From NCBI GenBank assembly GCA_903882805.1, contig CAIRYK010000056.1:1-64000 (forward strand): a DNA stretch of 64,000 nt, written 5' to 3'. Of the stretch, positions 24,706 to 34,222 are shown piece after piece (the stretch's first letter is position 1; each line of letters begins with the position of its first letter). The position numbers were made by a program, and so were the translations under genes. This stretch comes from an uncultured Bacteroidota bacterium (GTDB taxonomy: Bacteria; Bacteroidota; Bacteroidia; Chitinophagales; Chitinophagaceae). The notes beneath the pieces are model-generated. The model did not search any database and was not told the origin of the DNA. It saw only the letters and a list, made by a program, of their open reading frames with translations.

Positions 24706-26904
24706 ATGTTGAAGTTCATGAGGAATAAAATACTGATACCACTATTCATCTTATTCGGTCTGGCTGCATTCTTTTCGTTCAGATATGGAGGCAAAGGAGC
24801 GCAAACATCACAGGAGAAGAGAGTACTACTGGTGAATACCGCTATCAAAACTGTGCAGACCGCGCACTTTTCGCCCAAACCTATCGACGACATCTTTTCG
24901 TCAAGAATCTACCACCGGATTATAAAGTCGTTCGACATTGATAAACTCTTTTTTACTAAAGAGGATATTAAAAAGCTGCAGACTTACGAATTTCAGATAG
25001 ATGACCAGATAAAACTGAATTCTATCGAGTTTTTTGATTCACTCGACGCTATTTATATGCGCCGCACAAATGCCTCAGAAAAATATTACCAGGAAATACT
25101 CAAAACACCGTTCACCTTCGATAAGAAGGAAGAAATGCAAATGAATGCCGACAAGGAAGAATATGCTGAAAATGAATCTTCTTTGATAGAACGGTGGCGA
25201 CAATACCTGAAATATAGGGTACTGGCCAAATACGTGGATCTTAAAAACGAACAGGAAAAGAAAAAAGAGAACAAAGACTCTGTAAATGCAAAAATGAAGA
25301 GCGATGAAGAGCTCGAAGTTTTGGCGCGCGAAGATGTTAATCGGTTTTATCAGCGCGTGTACAAACGTATACATAAATGGAAAGACGATGAGCGTTTCAC
25401 CTATTTTGTAAACACAATTATGGAAGCCGAGGACCCGCATACGTCGTATTACCCACCGGCAGAAAAAGAAGAATTTGATGTAAACATGAGCGGTAGCTTT
25501 GTGGGTATAGGTGCAAGGCTTAGTCCGGAAAACGACAAAATAACGGTTTCTTCTATTATTACAGGCAGCCCTTCTTGGAAACAAGGCGAACTTAAAGCCG
25601 GCGATGAAATACAAAAAGTAGCTCAAGGCGACAAACCGCCTGTAGATATTCAAGGCTTTGAACTGACGGATGCCATAAAGCTGATACGCGGCCCCAAAGG
25701 CACTGAAGTGCGCCTGACGGTAAAAAGAGCCGACGGATCGACAAAAGTTATACCAATAATAAGAGATGTTATTGAAATAGAAGAGACCTTCGCCAAATCG
25801 GCTATTATAAACACCAAAGATGGCCAAATTGGGTATATACATCTACCTGAATTTTATGCCAACTTCAACCATACCAGCGGCAGAAGCTGCGCGGTAGATG
25901 TGGCTGAGGAAGTAAAGAAACTGAAAGAATCGGGCGTAAAAGGCATCATACTCGACCTTCGCTACAATGGCGGCGGCTCGCTGGGCGATGTGGTAGATAT
26001 GGCTGGTATATTTGTAGGTAAAGGGCCTGTGGTGCAGGTGAAAACCAACCATTCCTCACCATCGGTATTGCGCGCAGGCGGTCCTGATACTGCAATGTAT
26101 AGCGGTCCATTAGCTATAATGGTGAACGAGAATAGCGCATCTGCATCTGAAATACTTGCTGCCGCCATGCAAGACTACAAGCGTGCAGTAATTGTAGGTT
26201 CTATTACCTTTGGTAAGGGCACAGTGCAGAAAATGGTAGACCTCGATCAGATGATCGACCCGATGACCAAGCTAAAAATGATGGATGATACAGTAGGCGC
26301 ACAGGGCAAATCGCTGGGTACCATAAAGTTGACAATGGAGAAATTCTATCGCGTAAACGGCGGCTCTACACAACTTAAAGGCGTATCGCCCGACATCAAG
26401 ATACCCGACAACTTCGACAGCTACGAGGACGAAGAGTTTGGCGAACGCAATAACAAATCTGCATTGCCATGGGACGAAATACCTGCGGCTATTTATAGGC
26501 CAACAAATTCTGTTACCAACCTGGACCAACTGGCCAAATTGAGCGAAAGCAGAATAAAAGCAAACCCAACCTTCAAGCTGATTCAGGAAAACAGCGAATA
26601 CCTGAAGAAAAGAAAAGAAGACAACAAGATATCGCTCAACGAAAAACAATACCGTAAGGATCAGGAAGAAGTAAACGCTACCTCTAAAAAAATTGAGGAG
26701 TTGCAGAAAAAAGCAGTGTTGCTTGAACTGGCAAACCCCACCGCCGATCTCAAAAAAGTAAACACAGACAGCGCTTCTATTACCAAAAATAAAGATTGGC
26801 TGAAGAACCTGAGCAAAGATTTATACCTCTCAGAAACAGTAAACATCATTAACGATATGCGTAAAGCAACATCGGAAGTGATAATGAATACGAAGAGAAA
26901 ATAA
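24706..26904 (+). CDS. Carboxy-terminal processing protease (S41, Prc/Tsp type)
   Basis: A 732-residue tail-specific protease. An N-terminal membrane anchor (residues 10-27) leads to the helical Prc N-domain, then PDZ (about 255-345, GSFVGIGARLSPENDKITVSS), then the S41 catalytic core with Ser in NENSASASEIL and Lys in TFGKGTVQ, and a lysine-rich C-terminal DUF3340-like part. It degrades or trims periplasmic proteins from the C-terminus. Alternative start MRNK at 24718 is possible. Terminator follows at 26922. Confidence 0.95.
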   Translation: MLKFMRNKILIPLFILFGLAAFFSFRYGGKGAQTSQEKRVLLVNTAIKTVQTAHFSPKPIDDIFSSRIYHRIIKSFDIDKLFFTKEDIKKLQTYEFQIDDQIKLNSIEFFDSLDAIYMRRTNASEKYYQEILKTPFTFDKKEEMQMNADKEEYAENESSLIERWRQYLKYRVLAKYVDLKNEQEKKKENKDSVNAKMKSDEELEVLAREDVNRFYQRVYKRIHKWKDDERFTYFVNTIMEAEDPHTSYYPPAEKEEFDVNMSGSFVGIGARLSPENDKITVSSIITGSPSWKQGELKAGDEIQKVAQGDKPPVDIQGFELTDAIKLIRGPKGTEVRLTVKRADGSTKVIPIIRDVIEIEETFAKSAIINTKDGQIGYIHLPEFYANFNHTSGRSCAVDVAEEVKKLKESGVKGIILDLRYNGGGSLGDVVDMAGIFVGKGPVVQVKTNHSSPSVLRAGGPDTAMYSGPLAIMVNENSASASEILAAAMQDYKRAVIVGSITFGKGTVQKMVDLDQMIDPMTKLKMMDDTVGAQGKSLGTIKLTMEKFYRVNGGSTQLKGVSPDIKIPDNFDSYEDEEFGERNNKSALPWDEIPAAIYRPTNSVTNLDQLAKLSESRIKANPTFKLIQENSEYLKKRKEDNKISLNEKQYRKDQEEVNATSKKIEELQKKAVLLELANPTADLKKVNTDSASITKNKDWLKNLSKDLYLSETVNIINDMRKATSEVIMNTKRK

Positions 26905-27331
26905 AAAAGCTTGAAATAGTGAAACGCCCCTGACGAATGAAAGTCGTGGGCGTTTTCCTTTTTTATAGTTAAGCAGAAATAAAATTGAAATGCACAGCGT
27001 TTGCAATCCAGCATCAGTACAAAGAGGCGCTACTAAAGCATAAAACAAAAATAACATAGCTATTTTGAGCTTCGCTTGCATGCAACTAAGACACTATTAG
27101 CAATAAAGGAAAATAAAAGACACAAGGAGTAGGAACGCACCGTATGTACGTTTTACAGATGATATTCAGACAAAATACAGCCTGTTGCCCGCAGATACCT
27201 GCTGAACAATGATGGGTAAGCTAAAAACTAAAGCCGTTTCCGGTAGGTAAATAGATTTCTTCAATAAACTAAGACTTATGGGTATCGATAAAGTTAGCCG
27301 GATATAGGCTCGTTACAAAGGGGGGGAGGGA
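26905..27331. other. Intergenic region after the S41 protease gene
   Basis: Starts with the protease terminator (26922-26962). The remaining 370 bases show no gene, tRNA or repeat; a G-rich run (aaagggggggaggg, 27317-27330) lies just after the stop of the convergent gene. Confidence 0.5.
26922..26962 (+). terminator. Terminator after the S41 protease gene
   Basis: Stem aaacgccc/gggcgttt with inner paired bases, followed by TTCCTTTTTTAT. Confidence 0.75.
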
Positions 27332-27835
27332 TTAAATACCCAAGGCCTGCATGCTGGCAGCCTGTGCTGGAACCTCGCCTTTGTTGGTAACATACGAACG
27401 AACTTTGCGCACATAGTCGAAATAACCAGTCTGCATGCGGATAAAAAACGCAGAGAATATTACTACGCCCAAACCTGCAAAAATGTAAGACAGAATAGCC
27501 TCTCTGCTGGTTACCATGAGCACCACAGAAATGATGAACAAAAATGCACAAAAAATAACAATGAGCTGTGGACCGCCTGAGTCGAGGGTACGCATCTTTG
27601 AAATGATCACAACGTTAGTTTTGTCTCCCGCCGCGGTGAGTTTCACTTCTGTAGTCGGCAGCGTTTTAATTGCCTCAATCTGTTCAGTGTGTGGCTCAAT
27701 AATCAGCGACTGGTCCTCATCTTCGAAAACTTCGAAATCCAGATCATGGATTTTTACATGTCTGCCTATCAATCTGTTTTTCAGATCTTCCTTCTGGATA
27801 GCCAACTGGCAGCGATGTGTTCTTGTGAAAAACAT
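27332..27835 (-). CDS. Membrane protein of unknown function
   Basis: ATG 27835 (MFFTRTHRCQLA) gives 167 residues; TTG two codons upstream is less likely. The first 100 residues are soluble, with EDLKNRLIGRHVKIHDLDFEV and an acidic stretch. Two membrane helices follow (PQLIVIFCAFLFIISVVLMV and AILSYIFAGLGVVIFSAFFI), then a short cytoplasmic tail ending in QAASMQALGI. No family recognised. It stands alone, on the same strand as the DUF4175 gene 160 bp upstream. Confidence 0.7.
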   Translation of the reverse strand: MFFTRTHRCQLAIQKEDLKNRLIGRHVKIHDLDFEVFEDEDQSLIIEPHTEQIEAIKTLPTTEVKLTAAGDKTNVVIISKMRTLDSGGPQLIVIFCAFLFIISVVLMVTSREAILSYIFAGLGVVIFSAFFIRMQTGYFDYVRKVRSYVTNKGEVPAQAASMQALGI

Positions 27836-27995
27836 AAACAAAAATTTTAGTTGTTAGTAATGTCTACTAAAGATAACGCAATTATTTTACATTGCAATAA
27901 CTTCAATAAAAATTAATTAACATCCAAAATCATGCCAAAGTGTCCTGTTTTCTTAACTATTTTTTAAGATCACATATACAAACAACAACATACAT

Positions 27996-30900
27996 CTATT
28001 TATTGCCAATTATATGGAAGTAGTTCTCAACCATTTCCTTATAATAAGGTTTTAACTGTGGAGGCACCGTTTTATAACGCTCTAGAAGCTCTTTTTGATC
28101 GTTTAAATATTTTTGTAATGCAGGGGGCGCAGTCCGGCTAATTTCATCGGCCGATTTTGAAGAACGCTTATCATCCTGTTCTTGTTCGCGAAGCGATTTT
28201 TCTGCTTCCAATAATCGGGTTGTTATTTCCTTCTGACGTAGCATCAATTCAGGCGTCATTCTCCTGTTCACCAGATCAGTTTCTATCTTATCCATTTTCT
28301 GCTCAGCCTCGCGCAGTTCTTTAGCGCTACCGCCCATTCCTTTGCTATTTAGCAAACTGGTCAGCTCCTGTATCTTCCGGCGTATAGATGCCTGTCGCTC
28401 TGCAAGGCGCGCCAGTTGTTCCGCGTCGCCGTATTCGCCCTCTTGGTTGCCTGATCCACCGCTTCCGCTACCCTGCCCTTCCTTGCCCTTATTACCGGGT
28501 TTGTCGCCGGGTTGCTTACCGTCTTTATCCTTGCCTTTGCTGTCCATTTTTTGCATAGACTCGCCCATTTGCTTTTGCTCAGTAATAATATCGCTCAGCT
28601 GCTGTCCAGCCCCTTTCTTGGGGTTCTTACCGCCGGGCTTACTGCACATGCCGTCGCCGCCGGGCTTCTTGGCCTCGCTTTCCATTTGCATCAGGTTGGC
28701 CAGCATTTCGTTGAGCATTAGCGCCAGGTTATTGGTATGCGTCATTACATACTGCTGATCGGTTAGCGCTCCGCCTTTATTACGGGCTTCCAGCGCATCT
28801 ACAGCCCGTTTCATGTTTTGCTCCAGTTGGGTAGTTTCTTTGTTTATATGCGACGATAATTTCTCCAAACGCTTACTCAATTCAAACAGGCTATCGCGAA
28901 TCATAACAGAGTTATGATGCAACCTGTTTTGCTCTTCCTGATTGTCTACATAAGCCATACTGGTAGGCGAAGTGCGCCGCACAGCGCCCATCAGGTCTTC
29001 TTGGTCGAACGACAAACGGATAAGATTACTTAGTATTTGTCTGGTAGCTTTTATATCTATTTCTATCTGTTCCAGATCCATACCGCCCGCTTTTTTGCGC
29101 AGCGACTTAGCCATGTCTTCCAGATTTTTTGCTGCTTTTTTCTGCGCTTTCGATGCTTTTTTGTTGTCTTTTTTGTCGAGCTCCTTCTTGCTCTCCTCCA
29201 TATCCTGCGCAGCCTCTTTACCCTGATTTTCGTCCTGATCCAGCTTCTGGTCCTGCTTAGAATCTTTCTCCAGCTTCTGAGCCTCCTTCATGTCTTCCTT
29301 CAAGGTTTTCTCCAGCTTATCCTTTAGTTCTTTCTGCTCTTTAGCAAGGGCTTCGGCGGTCTTTTTCGCATCCTGCGCCTGGTCTTTACCTCCATCTTTT
29401 TTATCGTCGTCTTTCTGGTCTTTGCCGTCTTGCTTATCTGCATCCGGCTTACCATTGGCTTTGTATGCATTATCCTTTTCCGCTTGTTCTGTTTTGTTGT
29501 TCAGTTCATTTTCTTTTTTGGCCAGGTCGTCCAGTTTGTTGGCCATATCTTCCATGCGCATCTGCATCTCCATCTTCTTCATCAGCTCTTCCATGCGCTT
29601 CATATCCATTTTAAAGAGTTTATTCTCTTGCTCCAGTTGCTGCATGGCCTCTACTGCTTGCTCCTTATTCAGTTGCTTCATCAGTTCTTCCAGCTTCTTC
29701 ATTTGCTCCTTCAGTTCTTCGTTCAGCAGATTGTCCAGTTGTTTGTCCATCTCCTGCTGCTTTTCTTTTAGGTTGTCGCTATACTTCTTTTGTTCGCTCT
29801 GTTGCTTCTGCTCCTGAAATCTTTGTTTAATGTTTTCAACCTGAGTTTTCAACTCCTGCTGCTTCTTCATCATTTCCTGAATAGCTTGCTTCTGGTTCCA
29901 GTCTACATTCTCGCTCTGCAGCATTTTATTCTGCATCTCTTTATAGTCGCTTTGTAGTTGTTGCGTTTTATCGGCGCTGTTGCTTATGCCCGAATTGATC
30001 TGACGGGAGTTTTCATTAATCGCCGAATCAATTTGCTTTTCATCGTACATAAAATACGACATCACTTCGCTCCGCGATGACTTACTGCCATGCACTCCGT
30101 CGTTGTCCCAGGCTTCTACATAGTAGGTAAGTTTCTGCCCCAGTTTCAGATTAAGTTCCTGAATATCGAAATAGTGCTGAAACGACGACAAAGCGCCCTG
30201 ATTGATTTTGACTGGTATGCTCTTGGTTGCCACCGTCGCATTTTTGTCGCTTATCTGGTAGTTGAACGTTACGCGGGTAATACTGTAGTCGTCGCCTGCA
30301 GTGCCGGTAATCACCACTTGCTTGCCCGATACTGTGTCTTTAAACTGCTGCAACTGTATTACCGGAAACTGATCGGGTATCACCTGCACCTGGTACTTAA
30401 AACTGTCGGCTACCATAGCTTGCTTGTTGTGCAGCGTTACCGTATAGGCAGTATCGTTCATAAACCGGAAATCGTAATTGAAGCCCGACGATGCAGAACG
30501 TAAGGATATAGGCGCACCTGCGCCAAAATGAATGGTAGCGGCGTCGGTATGATCGGTAACAAACGCCCAAGATACCGTAGTACCTGCTGGAAGTGTCATA
30601 TCGCTAAGGCTATTGCGCACCTCATTTTTCTTGCCTGTATATGCCGGATAATTTACCTGCACTTTAAAGGCCTTCATCACAGGGCGCTGCACTACTTTCA
30701 GCGTATTGGCCGACGAATAGAAACCGGCTGCATAGAATCGAAAACTTGCCGATTCGGTAATATTTTTGAAAGTGTACTGAAACGAGTGATTCTCGAGCGG
30801 CTGCATAGGCGCTCGCTCGCCATTAATCTCAATAAAAGCATCGGCGGGTAACACACTACCTTTTATCTCGAGTGTAACCGTATAGTCTGAATTGCGGATA

Positions 30901-31523
30901 GCAATGAGCGACTGATTTTTGAGCAAAAACTGAAACGGCGCAGGTTTCTCAAATGCCTTTGTAGGCTGTAATATTCTCGAGGTACCTTCTTTCAGTACAT
31001 TAGGCGCTGCCACCAGCATAAACACTCCGGCAAGTAATAAAGGCAATAAATAGGGCAGATATTTTTTATTTACAGAAAAATCGACCGCTTTTGTGATAGG
31101 AACAACCGATATCTGACTGATTTTCTGATTGATGCTGGCTTCAGCCAATTCGCGACTGGCATTGGCATCGGGGTTCTTACGCAACTGTAGGATGTTCAGA
31201 AGGCGGTCGCTGATTTCGGGAAAGTGACGGCCTATAATGGTGGCAGCCTGCTCGTGAGAAATAACCTTACCTAAGCGCGCCATTTGAGTAAGCGGTATAA
31301 TGACCCAGGCAACAAGCGAGGCCAAACCAAGCGTAACAAAGGTGGACAAAATAGCTACTCGCGACCAAACCGGCAGGTACAAATAATACTCGCCTATACT
31401 AACGGTAAGTACGTAAAAAAGGGAACATATTAAAAATACAAGACTGCCACGAATGACTTTATTAGCATAATATTTTCGGATAAAAGCATCTAAACGCGAG
31501 ATCAACCACTCGTATGTGTTCAT
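27996..31523 (-). CDS. DUF4175-family large coiled-coil membrane protein
   Basis: This 1175-residue protein has two N-terminal membrane helices (about 22-45 and 52-78) and a third near 150-170, then a beta-rich middle (about 180-480) with Ig-like strands, then some 600 residues of very polar, Lys/Glu/Gln-rich coiled coil and low-complexity sequence (KDGKDQKDDDKKDGGKDQ and similar). The pattern fits DUF4175 of Bacteroidota and Alphaproteobacteria, function unknown, probably in the cell envelope. Antisense frames are open across the low-complexity part and are not genes. It is divergent from the Ter cluster. Confidence 0.85.
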   Translation of the reverse strand: MNTYEWLISRLDAFIRKYYANKVIRGSLVFLICSLFYVLTVSIGEYYLYLPVWSRVAILSTFVTLGLASLVAWVIIPLTQMARLGKVISHEQAATIIGRHFPEISDRLLNILQLRKNPDANASRELAEASINQKISQISVVPITKAVDFSVNKKYLPYLLPLLLAGVFMLVAAPNVLKEGTSRILQPTKAFEKPAPFQFLLKNQSLIAIRNSDYTVTLEIKGSVLPADAFIEINGERAPMQPLENHSFQYTFKNITESASFRFYAAGFYSSANTLKVVQRPVMKAFKVQVNYPAYTGKKNEVRNSLSDMTLPAGTTVSWAFVTDHTDAATIHFGAGAPISLRSASSGFNYDFRFMNDTAYTVTLHNKQAMVADSFKYQVQVIPDQFPVIQLQQFKDTVSGKQVVITGTAGDDYSITRVTFNYQISDKNATVATKSIPVKINQGALSSFQHYFDIQELNLKLGQKLTYYVEAWDNDGVHGSKSSRSEVMSYFMYDEKQIDSAINENSRQINSGISNSADKTQQLQSDYKEMQNKMLQSENVDWNQKQAIQEMMKKQQELKTQVENIKQRFQEQKQQSEQKKYSDNLKEKQQEMDKQLDNLLNEELKEQMKKLEELMKQLNKEQAVEAMQQLEQENKLFKMDMKRMEELMKKMEMQMRMEDMANKLDDLAKKENELNNKTEQAEKDNAYKANGKPDADKQDGKDQKDDDKKDGGKDQAQDAKKTAEALAKEQKELKDKLEKTLKEDMKEAQKLEKDSKQDQKLDQDENQGKEAAQDMEESKKELDKKDNKKASKAQKKAAKNLEDMAKSLRKKAGGMDLEQIEIDIKATRQILSNLIRLSFDQEDLMGAVRRTSPTSMAYVDNQEEQNRLHHNSVMIRDSLFELSKRLEKLSSHINKETTQLEQNMKRAVDALEARNKGGALTDQQYVMTHTNNLALMLNEMLANLMQMESEAKKPGGDGMCSKPGGKNPKKGAGQQLSDIITEQKQMGESMQKMDSKGKDKDGKQPGDKPGNKGKEGQGSGSGGSGNQEGEYGDAEQLARLAERQASIRRKIQELTSLLNSKGMGGSAKELREAEQKMDKIETDLVNRRMTPELMLRQKEITTRLLEAEKSLREQEQDDKRSSKSADEISRTAPPALQKYLNDQKELLERYKTVPPQLKPYYKEMVENYFHIIGNK

Positions 31524-31746
31524 ATAAAATTCTATGTACGCAATTTAAGGGATTTTTTCATTGAAAAAGGTTAAAAAGTGCGGCGGCGACTGAAGTGAAT
31601 GGACGAAGTATTGATGACGGAGTATGACATATATCTCGTTTCCACTTTACAATTTGTTTCGTCCTAATGCTGAGTATTTTAAAATTGATCTGTTAAACCA
31701 AAATGACGGCATGCAATTTTCACTAAATTTTCATAATCTGTAACAA

Positions 31747-31775
31747 TGAAAGTTGGGATATTTGCATAACTTTCA
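31747..31775. promoter_or_regulatory. Inverted repeat around the terD promoter
   Basis: Arms TGAAAGTT and AACTTTCA separated by 13 bp flank GATATTTG (31757-31764), a one-mismatch -7 element 34 bp before the first terD start. The position suits an operator, or a leader hairpin. Confidence 0.4.
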
Positions 31776-31797
31776 GCAATAAATAGCTTGTACACCT

Positions 31798-32373
31798 ATG
31801 GCAATAAACTTACAAAAAGGCCAGAAAATAAATATAGGACTCAGTAAACTGAGCGTCGGACTGGGATGGACGCCGAACGAAGGCACCGGACACGATTTCG
31901 ACCTCGATGCATCGGCATTTATGATTGATGCCAACCGACTGATACCCAAAGAAGAATACTTCATTTTTTATGGCAATGCCGATTCGCCCGACACAGCGCT
32001 ACATCACTCCGGCGACGACCCTACCGGCGGCAACAGCGCTGATGGCGACGACGAGACTATAATTGTAGATCTGGATAAAGTAGACCCAAGCATACAGGAA
32101 ATACTGTTTGTGGTAACCATACACGATGCAATAGCGCGCAGGCAAAACTTCGGGCAGGTGCGCAATTCGTACATACGCATAGTAGACGAACACAACGGGC
32201 AGGAAGTAGCCAAGTATGAATTGGGCGAAGATTTCTCGATAGAAACTGCAGTAGAATTTGGCCGACTTTACAAACGCGAAGGCAAATGGAAATTTGAAGC
32301 GTCGGGTATAGGCTACAAAGAAGATCTTGCTTTCTTTTTGGCTAAATACTACAAGGGGCAGATAATTAAGTAG
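31798..32373 (+). CDS. TerD-family stress protein 1
   Basis: A 191-residue TerD domain protein. It opens INLQKGQKINIGL and carries the Ca-binding acidic signatures VGLGWTPNE...DFDLDASAFMID and the aspartate-rich DDPTGG...DGDDETIIVDLDKV. TerD proteins bind calcium and belong to the Ter tellurite/chemical-stress systems; none is known to be an enzyme. It is the first gene of the plus-strand cluster to 40.9 kb, paired with a second terD after a 225-bp gap. Confidence 0.93.
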   Translation: MAINLQKGQKINIGLSKLSVGLGWTPNEGTGHDFDLDASAFMIDANRLIPKEEYFIFYGNADSPDTALHHSGDDPTGGNSADGDDETIIVDLDKVDPSIQEILFVVTIHDAIARRQNFGQVRNSYIRIVDEHNGQEVAKYELGEDFSIETAVEFGRLYKREGKWKFEASGIGYKEDLAFFLAKYYKGQIIK

Positions 32374-32381
32374 TTTTTGTT

Positions 32382-32592
32382 TTAGTAGATGGTCGTTAGT
32401 AATTAGTAGATGGTAGCAATTCAACACATAAGTACTTCAGCAACTACTACCAAAACAATAAATAATCACTTAAAATCCAATAACTCACGTATCTACAAAT
32501 GACTAAGCGCTAACCAACGACTAAATACAAAACAAACTCGGGACTATATACTATCTACTAACGACTAATTACAAACTAACCACTACATACTA
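32382..32592. repeat. G/T-rich and C/A-rich inverted repeat between the terD genes
   Basis: The left part (TAGTAGATGGTCGTTAGTAA, 32383 on) reads like the reverse complement of the right part (CTATCTACTAACGACTAATT, 32550 on), with partial extra copies of the CGACTAA motif near 32516. The two sides can pair in a long imperfect stem. Direct tandem variants of GTAATTAGT-like words also occur. Origin unknown. Confidence 0.45.
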
Positions 32593-32598
32593 TAAAAA

Positions 32599-33267
32599 AT
32601 GGCAATCAACTTAATAAAAGGTCAAACGATAGACCTGCGCAAAAACGATAAAGGCGAATCGTTCGACCTATCGACCGTAACTATTGGATTGGGATGGGAT
32701 GTAAGGAAAAAGAGCGGCGGTTTTCTGGGCAAATTGCTTGGCGGCAAAGAGCCCGATTACGACCTCGACGCTGTAGCTTTTCTGCTCGATGCCAACGATA
32801 AAGTTGCCAATCTGGGCCGTACGGTGCAAACGAATAGCGGCGCTAAAATGGCGTTTTATGAGGGCGATGTAATATTCTTCAACTCCATGCGCCATCCATC
32901 GGGCAATATATGGCTTACCGGCGACAACCGCACGGGCGCTGGCGATGGCGACGACGAACAGATAATAGTTAAGCTGGATTCGCTGGACGCAAAATACCAG
33001 AAAATCCTGTTTATGGTTACCATCTATCAGGGTCGCCAAAACAATCAGCATTTCGGACTTATTGAAAATGCCTTTATAAGGGCAGTAGACAACAAGGGTA
33101 AAGAAATAGCTAAGTTCAGCCTGTCGGGCAACGACACAATGAATGGTATGTGCGGAATGGTGTTTGCAGAGGTGTACAGAAAAGATGGCACCTGGAAGTT
33201 CAGAGCCCTTGGCGACCCGCAACAAACAGACAGCTTTGTGGACATACTGAGGAAATATACTATCTAA
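32599..33267 (+). CDS. TerD-family stress protein 2
   Basis: A 222-residue TerD protein. It shares INLIKGQTIDL, VTIGLGWDV, the Ca-site YDLDAVAFLLDAN and NRTGAGDGDDEQIIVKLD with the first, but has an inserted glycine/lysine stretch (KKSGGFLGKLLGGKEPD) as in TerE-like subfamilies. It presumably acts with the first TerD at the membrane periphery. 21 bp separate it from the following vWA gene. Confidence 0.93.
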   Translation: MAINLIKGQTIDLRKNDKGESFDLSTVTIGLGWDVRKKSGGFLGKLLGGKEPDYDLDAVAFLLDANDKVANLGRTVQTNSGAKMAFYEGDVIFFNSMRHPSGNIWLTGDNRTGAGDGDDEQIIVKLDSLDAKYQKILFMVTIYQGRQNNQHFGLIENAFIRAVDNKGKEIAKFSLSGNDTMNGMCGMVFAEVYRKDGTWKFRALGDPQQTDSFVDILRKYTI

Positions 33268-33288
33268 AATTATTAAAACGAAAGAACA

Positions 33289-33921
33289 ATGAGAAGACTA
33301 CCGGTATACTTAGTATTAGACACGTCGGGATCTATGAACGGAGCCGCTATTGAAGCGGTAAAAAATGGCGTGCAAGTAATGATAAGCACGCTGCGCCAAA
33401 ACCCACAGGCTATAGAAACAGCCTTTATCAGCATCATCACCTTCGATAGCTCGGCGCGCCAAATTGTGCCGCTTACCGATCTGGCCTCGTTTCAGATGGT
33501 AGACATAAAAGCTTCGGGCACCACCTCGCTTGGCGAAGGCCTGAATCTGGTTGCCACCTGCATAGACCGCGAAGTGGCCAAAACCACCGCCGAACAAAAA
33601 GGCGACTGGAAGCCGCTGGTATTTATTATGACCGACGGCATACCAACAGACAATTGGCAGAATGGACTTGCAGAATTTAAGAAACGCAAGGTAGCCTATA
33701 CCGTTGCCTGCGGCGTAACAGGGGCCGATAGCGCGCTATTGAAACAAATAACAGAAAACGTAGTGTTTATTGACAATGACATGCAGAGTATCTCCAAATT
33801 TTTTGCATGGGTGACGGCGTCAATAGGTGTAACATCTACAAAGGTGGAAGATTCGGGTAAGGAGGTGAAAGGACTCAATGAGCTACCACCACCGCCATCT
33901 GAACTGAACATAGTTGTATAA
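33289..33921 (+). CDS. vWA-domain protein (TerY-like, short)
   Basis: A 210-residue single von Willebrand A domain with a complete metal-ion-dependent adhesion site: DTSGSMNG (DxSxS) at residue 10, Thr in GTTSLGEGL and Asp in IMTDGIPTDNW. The start MRRLPVYLVLDTSGSM is shared by the two vWA proteins further on. No zinc-ribbon tail. Such domains in Ter clusters are thought to scaffold TerD-containing complexes. Confidence 0.9.
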   Translation: MRRLPVYLVLDTSGSMNGAAIEAVKNGVQVMISTLRQNPQAIETAFISIITFDSSARQIVPLTDLASFQMVDIKASGTTSLGEGLNLVATCIDREVAKTTAEQKGDWKPLVFIMTDGIPTDNWQNGLAEFKKRKVAYTVACGVTGADSALLKQITENVVFIDNDMQSISKFFAWVTASIGVTSTKVEDSGKEVKGLNELPPPPSELNIVV

Positions 33922-33997
33922 AGTAACTAACTGCAACGGTTAGGTTGCCACTATGGGCAGCCTGACCGTTGTAATTAAAAAATCAGCGTCCAGAGCG

Positions 33998-34156
33998 ATG
34001 AGCAGATACGGATTTTCCTTTTCGTGGAAACGCGCGCTGGGTATTACCCGGGCAAAACAAAAAATTGCCCGCGATACCGGTATACCAACAAGCAAAGCCG
34101 GACTGGAACGCAAGCTGGGTAAAATGATACTCAACTTACTGACCGGCAAACAGTAA
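33998..34156 (+). CDS. Small basic protein
   Basis: The 52 residues from ATG 33998 (MSRYGFSFSWKRALGI, then KQKIARDTGIPTSKAG) are strongly basic with no signal peptide. I recall similar short proteins with SWKRALG and SGxxRKxG motifs in other Bacteroidota, but know no function. A longer frame from 33953 would add 15 residues unlike those relatives. It lies between two vWA genes in the same direction. Confidence 0.55.
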   Translation: MSRYGFSFSWKRALGITRAKQKIARDTGIPTSKAGLERKLGKMILNLLTGKQ

Positions 34157-34222
34157 TAGTAGCTACTAAAACGCTACGGCCTAAACAGCTCTGAATTGGG
34201 CGGATTACCAACAATAATTTTT

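Noticed and set aside
27000-27331. Possible tRNA or riboswitch in the gap after the S41 protease gene
   Set aside because: No cloverleaf, T-arm or conserved riboswitch core could be seen; only a weak AGCC/GGCT hairpin and a G run near 27317-27330.
28342-29817. Long plus-strand frames (Ser/Cys/Leu-rich) opposite the DUF4175 gene
   Set aside because: They are the antisense of the Lys/Glu/Gln-rich low-complexity coding sequence.
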